Shown one piece after another: positions 17,766-30,500 of a stretch of 64,000 nt of DNA. The notes under the pieces are model-generated. The model made no database searches, was not told the DNA's origin, and saw only the letters and a program-made list of their open reading frames with translations. Position 1 is the first letter of the stretch. Each line of letters starts with the position of its first letter. The DNA is from Catalinimonas alkaloidigena. GTDB lineage: Bacteria > Bacteroidota > Bacteroidia > Cytophagales > Flexibacteraceae. The position numbers were made by a program, and so were the translations under genes. Where the stretch lies: positions 496,001 through 560,000 of the forward strand of contig NZ_FNFO01000001.1 in assembly GCF_900100765.1 (NCBI RefSeq), read 5' to 3'.

Positions 17766-18590
17766 CCCCACTTTGAATTAAGCTGCAGAACGGCTCTCTG
17801 CCGTGTATAATCTTTCCTTGTTCTGTCTTTTTCTATAGTGCAGTCTGTCGCACACAATGCGTCAGGCATGTAATTTATCGTATGCTTAGGGGTGTATGGT
17901 GTTTCTTTAATTGTATTAATTATACCTTGTGATTGCATTTTCGGCAATAGAATCGAAAAAACTATATCTTTATTAAGAATCAGACTCTATGCTGACTTAT
18001 ATGTGGCTTTAAAGGGATGCAGGAGCTTCAAAATCAAGTAGATAAAGGGATGCTACGTAATAAATAAAGTAGGAAAACACGATATAGAAAATTACCAGCA
18101 TCAACACGGATTGCCTTTATCCTTTTAAATTTTGTTGATAAATTCATATATAGATTTTTTTTCATATTTACCCATCTCACTTTCCCCCCCTTAAGCCAAA
18201 TCGCTACTCGTAGAGAATCGGCACATAGCATTACTTTTTGCATCAGCTTTTTGGATGCCGCCTTATACCTTACAGATGCGTGCTCGGAATCGGATCACAA
18301 TTTTGATGCAGATCTTATTTCAGGGAATTGTGTGGATAATAATGCGCATAGGACAGTAAATCTGCCTGAACGGCTTGAGACAAGGCCCTTTAAGGTGTTT
18401 CTACTTATTTAGTCTCAAAAGTTCGGTCGTTTTTCTTACGCCGTTATCAAGGGTTTTTCCCTAACCTTTTGTAAAGAACCTGTCTCCTGTTTGAGGAGGC
18501 TCCGTTACGGTTTCGGTGAATGATACCCATCGTTTTAGCTTGCCTAGAAAGCAAAATAGAATTCGACTATTCATTCAGGCTACTACAACG
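17766..18590. other. 825-base AT-rich leader region upstream of the giant gene
   Basis: No gene is supported. Two short minus-strand frames (near 17708-17947 and 18034-18243) lack coding character. The sequence is clearly more AT-rich than either neighbour. Near 18462-18471, TAACCTTTTG resembles a -7 box with one extra base, placed about 120 bases before the ATG at 18591. The region also holds one arm of the inverted repeat that spans the start codon. Its size suggests a long 5' leader or several regulatory inputs. Confidence 0.5.
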
Positions 18591-18599
18591 ATGGGTATC
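18522..18599 (+). promoter_or_regulatory. 13-bp inverted repeat that includes the giant gene's start codon
   Basis: GATACCCATCGTT (18522-18534) and AACGATGGGTATC (18587-18599) are exact reverse complements, 52 bases apart. The second arm contains the ATG at 18591. In mRNA the two arms could pair and hide the start codon. Confidence 0.55.
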
Positions 18600-21500
18600 A
18601 AATCGATTTGGAGGCGTAATATTTGGCTGCTTTTACTGAGCTTTTTAGCAAGCCCAGTACTGGCAGTTGACTATTACTCTCAAGGTTCAAATGCATTTAG
18701 TGCATTAAGTAACTGGAATACAGCCAGAGACGGCTCGGGCACTTCGCCTCTCGCCGCCGATCTTACCAGTGGCGCTCACCGATTTATTATCGTGGATGGG
18801 CACACAATCGTTGCCAATCAGAACCTGAGCATGTTAGGGCTAACCGTTGGGGAAGGCCTAGGGACAGCTACATTCACGATAGGTAACAGTACTACTGCGT
18901 TGACCATTGCCCTGGGAGGCAATTTGGTGGTAGGTACGGGCAGTGTGGTGGAGGTGGGCGCTTTCGATGCGACTCATACCCTGACGCTGACAGGAAACTT
19001 GCAAAACAGTGGTACCGTCGACCTGTATCGTAGTGTGACGCAGGTGGCAAATATCACCGTGCAGGGCACTTCGTCCATCAGCGGAAATACGCCGCAGTTC
19101 AACAACATCACGTTTCAGTCCGGGACAGTGACGGCCAACACCAACCTCGATGTCGAAGGCACCGTGGTGATTGAAGCAGGAGCCACCTTTGCGGATGGCG
19201 GCTATACGCACACGGTCAAAAACTGGACGGAAAACGGCTCGGGGCAGCGCACTGGTGTGGGCACCATCGTGATGGATGCATCTGTGAGCATCATCAGCGG
19301 TACCTCTACTTTTCACAACCTTACGTTCAACGGCGTCGTTGCCGGGCAGTTTGCAGGCACGACGACCGTTACGGGCAACTTTCTGGCTACGAACAATGCG
19401 ACGGTCTCCAGCGGTGTCTCAACTTATTTTCAAGGCAACTTTACGGTAGACAGCGGCAGTAAATTTCAGGGAACCACCAACGGTATAGCTTATTTCGACG
19501 CAGCGGTCGCTCAAACGCTTACGTTCAACGGCACCGTTACTTTCGACCAGGTGCGCTTTCAGAATGGTGGCACCGCTAATCCGAAGACCGTCGTCGGTAA
19601 CCTGATTGCCAACGACCTTACCTACGTTTACAGCGGAGCTACCGTGACCGGAAACGGGGCGCACCAACTGGAAGAGATGCGTATCGAAGGTGACTGTAAC
19701 CTGACCGGTACGCTTACGCTCGTCGGCAACCAGCTCTGGGATGGCATCGACAGCGACTTTACGCTGTTAACCGAACTCATCGTGGCGGGAAACGTGAACA
19801 TCCGGGCCGGAAACACGTTGCGGGTACGCGAGAATGTGACGATAGAAAGCAATTACCTGGTTATTAACGATGGGGCCTTCCTGATTCAGGAAACAGCCGG
19901 GCGTACCCTAACGCTTCGGACCGGTACTAGCCTCTATGCGCGTGGTACAGACAACTTTCCGACGGGATTTACCACGTTTACACCGGAGTACGATTCCTGG
20001 GTTCGTTATGACGCCAACATGCCTCAAACCGTACGTGGTGGCTTAACGTACGCCAACCTGTATACGCGTTACGACACAAAAACGGTAGACGGCGCTATCG
20101 ACGTTAACGGCAGAATGTACCTCTACACCGGGGTCACGCTGAACTTGGGAAGCTACGCGCATACGTTCGAAGGAAATATTGAAAATGCGGGAAGTAATAA
20201 CTCGATTGTCAGCACGGGTACGGTGACGCTCGATGCTACGGACGCCAATCAGTACATCGGCGATCATGGTAGCGGAACGTACACTTTCCAGAACCTGGCT
20301 TTCACGTTGGCTAGCCCCACGGCCATGCGTACAAAGACTTTGTACGGGACCAACTATACTGTCAATGGTAATTTCTCAGCTACCAGCGGAGGAGACGCCA
20401 GCAGTTACCTGCGGCTTGACCTCAACAGTGTAACGCTGACCAACGACGGTGGAGACCAGTTTGCCTTGGGCGATAAGGTCGAAGTTCTTACGGATGGCAC
20501 CAGCACGTTTACAAATTCAGTTGGCTCTTTTTCTACTACATCGCTCCATGTCAACAGCACAGTTTGGTTTAACGGTACGAATCAGACCCTGCCGGGCATT
20601 ACGTTCGGGAACCTGTACCTGTCGGGGAACGGAAATAAAACCGCTGCCGGCAATCTGGATATCAACGGCGATCTGATCCGGCAAGGAGGAAATGCCATCT
20701 TCGAAAATGCTACGTACAACGTAAATGTAGCGGGCGATATGAGCTTGGGTGCAGGCTACATGAATGCCACCGGTAGCTCCAGCACGTTTACCTTCGACGG
20801 GACCGATCAGGCCATCAGCTCGGGTACTTTCTACAACATCACCTTTTCTACTGGCGGCAACAAGACAGTTTCCGGCACGACGAATGTGCTGGGCAACATG
20901 TCCGTAAACGCAGGTTCTGTCTATTTCAACAATAGCAACATCGTGCTGGAAGGGCACCTGTTGACCCTGAGCGGCAACATGTACCAGACAACTGGAACCA
21001 CTACGCTGACGGGCGGAAACTATCAGTTTATCGGGATGGGCAGCTCCAGTATTCTGGGAGATTTGACCATTGATAAATCGGCTGGACAGGTAGCGGCCGC
21101 CACCAACATCACCATTGAGCGTGATTTCATCATGACGGCCAACCGAGCCGTTTTCAGTTTGAATAGCTTCTTTCTGCGGGTCGGACGGCACTTTGTCTAC
21201 AACTCAGGGTGTACATTCAACGCGAACTCGGGAACGCTTCACCTGAACGGCTCTGTATTGCAGAACATCAACGTCAACACCTCAGGTCTGGTGCTGAACC
21301 ACCTGCGGTTCTCAGGTACAGGCGAAAAGCGACTTAACAACAATGATGTCGACATCAACGGCAACGTGATCATCGACGGAGCCCTGTTCAATGCACAAAA
21401 CCGGAACCTGACCGTAGCCGGAAACTGGACCAATACGGGAACATTCCAATCTACTGCGCGCGTCACCTTCGACAGGGCCGGAAACCAAACCATCAGCGCC

Positions 21501-24500
21501 TCTACCTTCCACGACCTGTACATCGACGGAAGCGGGACGAAAACCCTGACGGGAAGCATTTCGATGGATGGCCGTATGGAAATCGATAACGGGACTCTTG
21601 ACGTAAGTGCTTCGAATTACAACATCATTGTCGAAGAGCATTGGTACAATACCGGCGCGGGCTCGTTCACGCCGCGTCAGGGAACGGTAACCTTCGTCGG
21701 CAACAGCTCTCGTCTGTATACCGGCGGCACCGGGGCGGGCAAGACGTTCAACCGAGTGGTGGTCAACCTGAGCAGCGGCCAGTACATGGACCTGTACGGA
21801 GATCTGCTTACCGCTGGCGACCTGCGCGTTTCGCGCGGTAATTTCCGTACTTACGGATACGACATGTACATCGGGGGAAGCCTGATCAACGACGATACTT
21901 TCCAGGCCAACAGCGCTGCCCATGACCTCTTTCTGAATGCTACCAGTGGCGCACGCACCTTCAAACCGGGATCTGGTTCGTATCGCGACATCACCATCAA
22001 TGCATCGGGGGCTTCTTACAAGCTGACCGGCAACCTGGATCTGTACGGTGGTTATAACCTGGTGCTGGATGCCGGGACGTTTGCCTTGGGGGGCTATACC
22101 GTTACGATGCCGGGCACCGGAGGAAACGTAACCGTAAACGCCGGTACTTTTAGCATCGATTCAGCTTCAACCTTGCAAGTGGGCAATGGCGGTACGGTTA
22201 CCAATGCCGGAGGAACATTCCGAATTGTGGGCGTTGATGGCGACTACGCGACCATGAAAGCCTACAGCGGGACCTATACGTTCGTGCAGACCTCCGGGAC
22301 ATTTCATGCGCGCTATTTCAACATTCAAAACACGCGAGGCAACGGGATTAACCTGCAGGGGGGAAGCCTGGATGCCACCAACTGTTTTGCCGATGGGATC
22401 TTTACCGGAGGTACCAACAATGCCTACGCTACCTTAACGGGCATCGACCTGGGAAGCGGGGTTTTTGCTGGAGGAACTTCGTTCGGTGCAGGTCCTACCT
22501 ACAACATCACCCGGCTTTCGGGTACTGGAGTCATCACTTTCCAGAACGCCGACGGGATCAAAGCCGGAGCGGCTTACGAGCAAGATGGCGGTAACCTGAT
22601 TGCCTGGGAATTTCCGGATGGCTATTTCTGGGATAACGACAATGGCGACAATAACTGGAACAACGCCCTGAACTGGAGCGGCAACACGTTGCCCGATCTT
22701 ACCTCCAACGTCTATCTGGAACACACGTATGTAACCGGTGCTTATACCGTAAACGTCAACGCCAATGCCGAGGCCAACCGCCTGGTGCTGGATGCCCAGA
22801 GTGGAAGTGCCATCGCGCTCACGTTGAATGGCGCAAACATGACGGTCGATCGCAGTGTGCTCATCAATACGAACACGACGGTTACGCAGACACAAGCTAC
22901 CGATACCATTCGCGTGGGGGGGAGCTGGACCAACGCAGGTACCTTCAACGAAGGCAATGCGGTGGTTGTGTTTGAAGGGCATTCCGGTTCTGGAACCATC
23001 GCCACCAAGGGCACGTCCGATCCGTTCTATCACCTCATCATCAACGCTCCGAGTGCTACTTACACCCTGGAAAGCATTCTGGATATTGACGGGAACATGA
23101 CGCTGACCGCCGGAACGCTCGACGTCGGCGGCGCCAACTACGCCATTTATGCAGCGGGCAACTGGACGGCACAAGGGGGAACGCTGAACGGCCGCGCCGG
23201 AACAGTAACGCTCAACAAAGCGGGCACCAGCTCACAAACCGTTACCGGCGGCAGCTTTAACCATCTTTCGTTCACCAACCCGGCCGGAACAGGTACTGCT
23301 ACCAAAGTGATTGCAAGCGGGCTTTCTGTACTGGGCAACCTGACCATCGATACCAACACAGGCGTGCAGGGAGGAAGTAACCTGATTCGTGTGGGAGGCC
23401 ACTGGCGTAACAACGTGGGAGCCAGCGGATTTTCTGCCGGTTCCAGTGCTGTGGTATTCGACGGAAGCAACCAAACCATCGGCAACGGAGGGCAGCCTAC
23501 CACCTTCAACAATGTGTATTTCCAGGGAAGTGGTAATAAGTCGCTTGCGCTGAACATGAACGTAGGGAGTAACTTCCAGATCACGTCGGTTACTGTAACC
23601 GTGGAAGACGGAGTAACCGTCAACGGTACCGGCGCCAACAACAACTTGCAAATGGCGAGTGGATTGTTGCGAATCATGGGGCTGAACGGGTTTCCTCAAA
23701 ACTTCGAGAATCCATTCCTGAGCGGAGGTCGTGTGGAATACCGCGGGAACATCAACCAGAATGTTTACCCTACAGCGTACTACGATCTCTACCTGTTACG
23801 CAACAATGCTGGAAACGTACAAACCAAAACGCTATCAGGTCCGATCACGGTCGCTAACAACCTGGTGGTAAACGATGCAGAAACTACCCTGAATGCCAAC
23901 GGGCAGACCATTACGCTGGGTAGCGGCTTGTACCTGGCTACGGGTGGGCCGCAGGTGACCTGGAGTGGGGGAACGCTCGTTCACAACGGTGGGAGCTGGA
24001 ACCTCGATTCCGACATCACGTCGTTCCATCACCTGGTGTTGAGTGGCAGCGGTACAAAGCGCCTTTACAATAACCTGACGATCTCGGGCAACGTTTCGGT
24101 GCAGAACGACATTACGCTGCGCATGGACGACTACACCATGACGGCCAGCGGCAGCGGGCAGACGTTCTCGATGTTGAGCAGCAGCTATCTGACCGTCAGC
24201 ATCCCGACGTCTACAGGGGTTGCTTTCCCTACCAACTTTGCCACGTACGCTTTAGACCCGACCAGCCGTGTAACGCTAAATGGTGCTACGAATCAGACCA
24301 TTTATACCGTACCTAATTACGGAGAGCTGTACCTGAGCAACTCCGGCAACGCAACGCTGGGCGGTAACTTAGACGTGGAAGGAGACATGGTCATGACGAC
24401 CGACAACACCACGTTGGTGGATGCAGGGTACAACATGAACCTGGCAGGTAGCCTGAACGATTTCCGGAACTATCCGGCTCCGGGAGGCACGGTTACGTTC

Positions 24501-27500
24501 GATGGTGCCGATCAGGCGATCCGCAGTACCATTAGTCTTTCGGTCGATCCGTTGAACTTTAACCAGTTGATTTTTGCCGGGACCGGCACCAAAACATTTG
24601 GAAATGGCGAAGATGTGATCGACATCAGCGGGAACATGACCGTACAGTCTGGGATTACCGTGACTTCATCGTTGCCCATCTTCTTCTCAGGAGCGCAGTG
24701 GCAGAACCTGGGGACTTTTACCCACTCCGGCAGCACGGTTACGTTCGACGCCGCCACCGCGCAGGTAATCAATCCTGGGGTGAACCACACGTTCAATGCC
24801 ATGACGTTCCAGAACGGGAGCAAAACCATCGTGTTGAACGGCTTGGATGTGAATGGCGATTTCACCATTGCATCCGGGGCACACGTCAACATGAGCGCGC
24901 TAACCCACCGCGTTGCCTCTGGACTGGTAACCGTAGCCGGAAGCTGGACTACGTCAACCACCAACTTCTTCTTCGACGGTGGTAACCAAACGTTGCCTGC
25001 CTTTACGGCTCTGGACGTGACCATCCAGAACGGAGGTACCAAGACCATGAGCGGTGCTTGGTCGGCCGACGACCTGACCATCGCGTCGGGGGCGCGTCTG
25101 GACGTGAGCACTAGCAACTACGGCGTTACGCTGACCGGTTACTTCGATAACCAGGGAACCTTCACCAGCCGTAACGGGACTGTGGCATTTGAGAGCGCGA
25201 ACACGTCGGCGAAAGTCATCAACATTGGGGGCTCGAACTTCTACAACGTGACGTTCAACCAAAGCCAGACCAACAGCCGCACGTATACGCTGCAAACCAA
25301 TACCAACATTTACGAGAACCTGATTATTGGGAACGGCGCTACGCTGAAGCTGAACGGAAAACAATTGAACCTAGGCGACAACACCGCCGGCGAAACCTAT
25401 ACGATACAAAGCGGCGGAACACTGGACGTAGACGCCGGGGCAAAGCTTCGGTTCGACACGCGTGGCGGCAATGACCTGATGACCGTAGCGGGTACCCTGC
25501 GTGTGGTAGGGACCAGTGGCAACTCAGCCGAAGTAGAACGCATTTACGGAAGCAACTACTACGGTATTGTGGTGAACTCAGGTGCCACCATTCATGCCCG
25601 TTACTACCATTTCCATCACCTGGACGACAACGGCCTTCGGGTACAAAACGGCGCCACGATCGATCCTACCAATAACTTCTCGGACGGGGCCTGGTCCGAC
25701 ATGCGTACGGGCGGCAGCGGTGCACGTTACTACCTGCAGGTAGAAGCCTCGTCGGCCGGTTTGCCCGACATCTCGAACGTAACCTTCAACTACGGCGCGA
25801 CGCCGTCCATCGGACGTGACTACAACGTACGCCGGACCAATGCTGCAACGGGGAATATCACCTTTGCCGGAACCATTTCGGGGATTTTGGCCGGGGCTAC
25901 GTACGAAGATGACGGCAGCACTAAAATTATCTGGCCAAGTGTTTCGACAGTTACCTGGACGGGTAGTCAGAGCACAGACTGGCATAACCCCAACAACTGG
26001 TCACCGGCCACGGTGCCTACCTCAACGATCGATGCCTTCATTCCGCTGGGAAGCCCCAACAACCCGCTGATCAGCACGGGCGATGCGGTATGCCGTAACA
26101 TGACCATCACCAATGGGGTTGTGGAGCTTACTGCCGGGCGTCAGTTAAATGTAGTGGGAGATATGGTGATCGGTACAGGAGCGAGCAGTGCCATTCTGGC
26201 TGTGCTCGCCCCTAGCAGCGGAATTACGGTAGGCGGTAACTGGACACGCGCGGCCAATGCCTCGTTTATACACGGCAACGGTACCGTAACGTTCACTGGA
26301 GCCATCAACAACTTTACCCTTACGCCTCGCACGTCGGCCTTCTACAACCTGGTCTTCAACGGCAGTGGTACCTTTACTCTGAGCGGCAGCCAGATCAATG
26401 TAGAGGGCAACATGACGCTGTTCGGTGGCACGATCGATCAGGCAACCAACAACTACGTAATCAGCCTGTCGGGTAATTATACGAACAGCGGGGGAACCTT
26501 TCTTACGGCCACTACTGGTACGATGACCTTTGTCGGAACCAACCAGGTCGTAACCAACGGGACGTTCAACCGGGTAAGCCTGGCGGGCAACGGCGTGAAG
26601 ACTACTTCTGGTACGCTGACGGTAAGTAACACCTTCGACATTGCGGCTGGCGATACGCTCCAGGCGGGTGGCCCGGTGAATTTGAGCGGCAACGCTACGA
26701 TTGCCGCCAACGGTGCTATTCTGGATGGCGGTCAGACGATCTCTTTCAACGGGGCAGCCTGGACTAACGCAGGCTACTACGAAGGAACCGGAACGGTCAA
26801 CTTCGATCGAGCGGGCAACCAGACCATCGCTGGCGGGATGTTCAACAACCTGACGTTGAGCGGAACTGGTCAGGTCAGCCTCCTGTCGAACATGGCAGTA
26901 ACCGGCAATGTCACGGTCTACAATTCCATCAATACCCTACGTCTGGAAACGTATCTGATTCAGAACACAGACGGATCGGGTACATTCTACCTGGATGCCA
27001 ACGAAAGCATGTATGTGCTGGGGAACGATAACTTCCCGGCTGGTTTCTCGACGTACGACCTGCACGACAACAGCTGGGTGCGTTACGAGGGAACCATCGC
27101 GCAGCAGATTGCGCCCGTGCGCTACGGTGAGCTGGTGCTGAACAATGCCACGACCAAAACGCTGAAAGGAGACATCATCATCGACAGCCGTCTGTATGTC
27201 AACGATGCGACGCTTGATGCCAGCACGAACAGCTACAAGATCACGATCTACAACCACTGGGTAAACAACGGCACAGGTACGTTTGTCGCGCGCGCTGGTG
27301 AAGTGGTTTTTGCTGGAGGTCTGTCCAGCCAGTATTTCTACACCAATACGTCGGGTAGCAACGATTTCTACCGCCTCACGGTCAATAAGACCGCTGGCAC
27401 GCAAGTGTATCCGGCCGACAACGATACCATCGTCGTGAAGCAGGATTTGCAGGTGCAGAGTGGTATCATGAACGCCAACAACCGCGTGATCAACGTGCAG

Positions 27501-30500
27501 GGAGACCTGAACGTCACGTCGGGCGATGTAGCCACGAACGGAACGTACTACTTCAACAAGGCCTCGGGTAGCGCAACGCTGCGGACCAACAACGCGGTCT
27601 TCAACACCATGGAGTTTGCCGGGGGGGCTACGTACACCGTACAGGATGCATTGACCCTGAATGGCAGCTACACATTGGGTGCGGGCGTGACTTTTGACGG
27701 AAATGGCAAAGCGGTGACCTTGGGCGATAACATCTATGATCAGATCGTGATCAACGGTGATTTCCGGGTTGGTGCCGGGGGAACGCTGTATCTGGGGAAC
27801 GACGTCACCTTGACGGTAAACAGTGGTGGTACTTTCCGTGCCGTAGGTACAGGGAGCCAACCCGTTACGGTAACGTCCCGTAATACTACGAACTACAACT
27901 TCACGGTATTCGGTACGATTCATGCCCAGTACTATACGTTCGAAAAGATGGCCTCGAACGGCATTTACGTAGCCGCTGGTGCTACCATCGATCCGACGAA
28001 CAACTTCAGCAACGGAACCTTTACAAACGGCCAGAATGGCGGAACCCTACTGCGGGTTCACAACAATCAGATCCTGACAGGCAGCAACCGCATCGAAAAC
28101 GTGGTGTTCCCGTCCAATCCGGGTGGTGGCGCCTACAACGTCTCGAAAGGTGTAAACAGCGGGCAGATCGAGTTTTACAGTGCGGCAGGGGCTTTTGCGG
28201 GTGCCGGCTACGAAAACGACCCGTATGATCTGATCGAATGGACGGGTATTACAACCATTACCTGGACAGGAGCCACGAACAGTGAGTGGGCCTTGGCCAG
28301 CAACTGGTCGACCAACACCATTCCTACGTCGGGCGACGACGTCATCATCACCTCGGGGCCGGTCAATCAGCCTGTCATCTCGGGAACACCGGCACTGGCC
28401 CGGACCATCGATCTGCAAAGTGGTGCGTTCCTACGGGTCAACAGTGCTTCGAGCGACGCCGACCTGACGGTCGCCAGCGACCTGACATTTGCCGGTAACC
28501 TGCAGCTGATGTCGGCTGACGACAGCATCGTGGTGCGAGGAAACTTCACGGAAAGCGGTGGCTCGTTCAACAACGGGGGAGGAATAGTAACGGTTGCGCC
28601 TGTAAGCGGATCGGCTACGATCACGACCGGCTCGCCGTTCTACAAACTGACCATCGCCGGAAGCGGCACCGTGTTGGCAGGCAACGCCCTGACCATCTCC
28701 AACGACCTGACGATCAAATCGGGTGCGATCTTCGACGTCTCGGCGCAGAATTACCAGCTTTCGATTGCGGGCAACTACACCAACCAAGGTTCGTTTGTAT
28801 CGCGCAGCGGAACGCTTCTGATGAATGCGACCGGGGGGACTCGTACAATCCGGAGCGGTGGCTCTTCTTTATATCGACTGACAGTTATGTCGTCGGCCAC
28901 CTACCAGCTGCTCGATGCGGTTACCGTGAGCAATCGCCTGGAGCACAACACCGGAACCTTCCGCCTCAACGGCAATACGCTGTCGGTTTCCGGCCAGTTG
29001 AATGTGCATAGCGGAACCTTCGCCGTTGGTGCACTCGGAACGCTTCGGATGGGAAATAATGCCGCGATCAACGTCAATTCTGGCGCAACGTTCAGCATGG
29101 TGGGGAACAGCGCTAGCCAACTGGCAACGGTCACCAGCACAGGCACCACTCGGTACGCGTTCAACATCAACTCGGGTGCTACACTGGCGGCGCGCTACTA
29201 CAGCGTGAACTACATCAACAGCACCGGGTTGCGTGTGTACAGTGGTGCCACCATCGACGGCACAAACAACCTTTCGTACGGTACGTTCTCGAACGGCGCT
29301 ACGAGTGGGCGTTATCTGTGGCTGGAAAACAACTTTGCTGACTTTGTCGCAACCGAGGTTACCTTTAACGCAGGGGCTTCTTACAACGTGCGCCGGGTAT
29401 CAGGCACGGGGGTGATTACCTTCTTCGATGCTGCCGGTGTGTTGTCAGGCTATCTTTACGAGCAGGACGATAACTATCCGAACTCCGGACGCATTCGCTG
29501 GACTTCTACTGTCGCGACGGTAGTCTGGAATGGCCTGGGTGGCGACAATAACTGGCACAACCCCGCCAACTGGGACATCGGTACGGTACCGACCATTACG
29601 CACAACGTGGTGATTCCTTCATCGCACCTGGTGAATGTGTATCAGCAGAATGCGTTTGCGAACAACGTACAGATTGCCAGTGCAACGACACTGACGTTCC
29701 AGAGCGGATGGGGCTTGTCGGTAGAAGAGTCGATCGAAAACGCCGGTACCATCACCATCAACGCGGGGTCCAACTCGATCCTGTCGATGGGTGAAACCTG
29801 GACAAATACGGGTACTTTCAACTACACCAACGCGGGTACGATCCAACTGACGGCTGCCACAGGCGACTTCCTGATTACCAACGGGGCGAATCCGCTGTAC
29901 AATATGACCATCAACAGCGCAGCCCCAGGAACGGCTACCTATACGTTGGTGGACTCGTTGGTACTGGCTGGTAACCTGACGGTGACGGATGGAACGCTGG
30001 CGACGGACGGTAACAAGATGCATGTGCGGGGCAACTGGACCATTGCCACCAACGGTGAGTTTGCTCACGGCGACGGCGTGGTAGAGTTCGATGGCCCCGG
30101 TGCTCAGGCAATTACGTTCAGTGGTTTGGGAAGCTTCTACGACGTAGAATTCGATAGCACAGGTGCCAAAACGCTGGGCTCGAATCTGACGGTATTGCGC
30201 GACCTGACCATTCATCCGACAAGTTCCCTCAATGCTTCTTCGTACACCCTGTCGGTGGCCGGAAACTGGGACAACACCGGAGCCTTTACACCTGGCACGA
30301 GCACGGTTGTGTTGAATGGCGCTACGCCACAAGCGGTAAGTCGCTTCGGTGGGGAGTCGTTCAACAACCTGCAGATTAACAATACCGCCGGCACAGGACC
30401 GCAAATCCTCCTGGGAAGCGCCATCGCGGTCAGCGGGACGATGACGTTCACCGACGGCATAGTGCAGTCTTCGGCTGCCAATATGGTGAGCTTTGGTGCT

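Noticed and set aside
18516-18590. GTG start giving 25 extra residues on the giant protein
   Set aside because: The extension precedes a good signal peptide that begins at the ATG at 18591, so it would spoil export.
26937-27923. 328-codon minus-strand frame within the giant gene
   Set aside because: Antisense of the repeat protein; no coding features.
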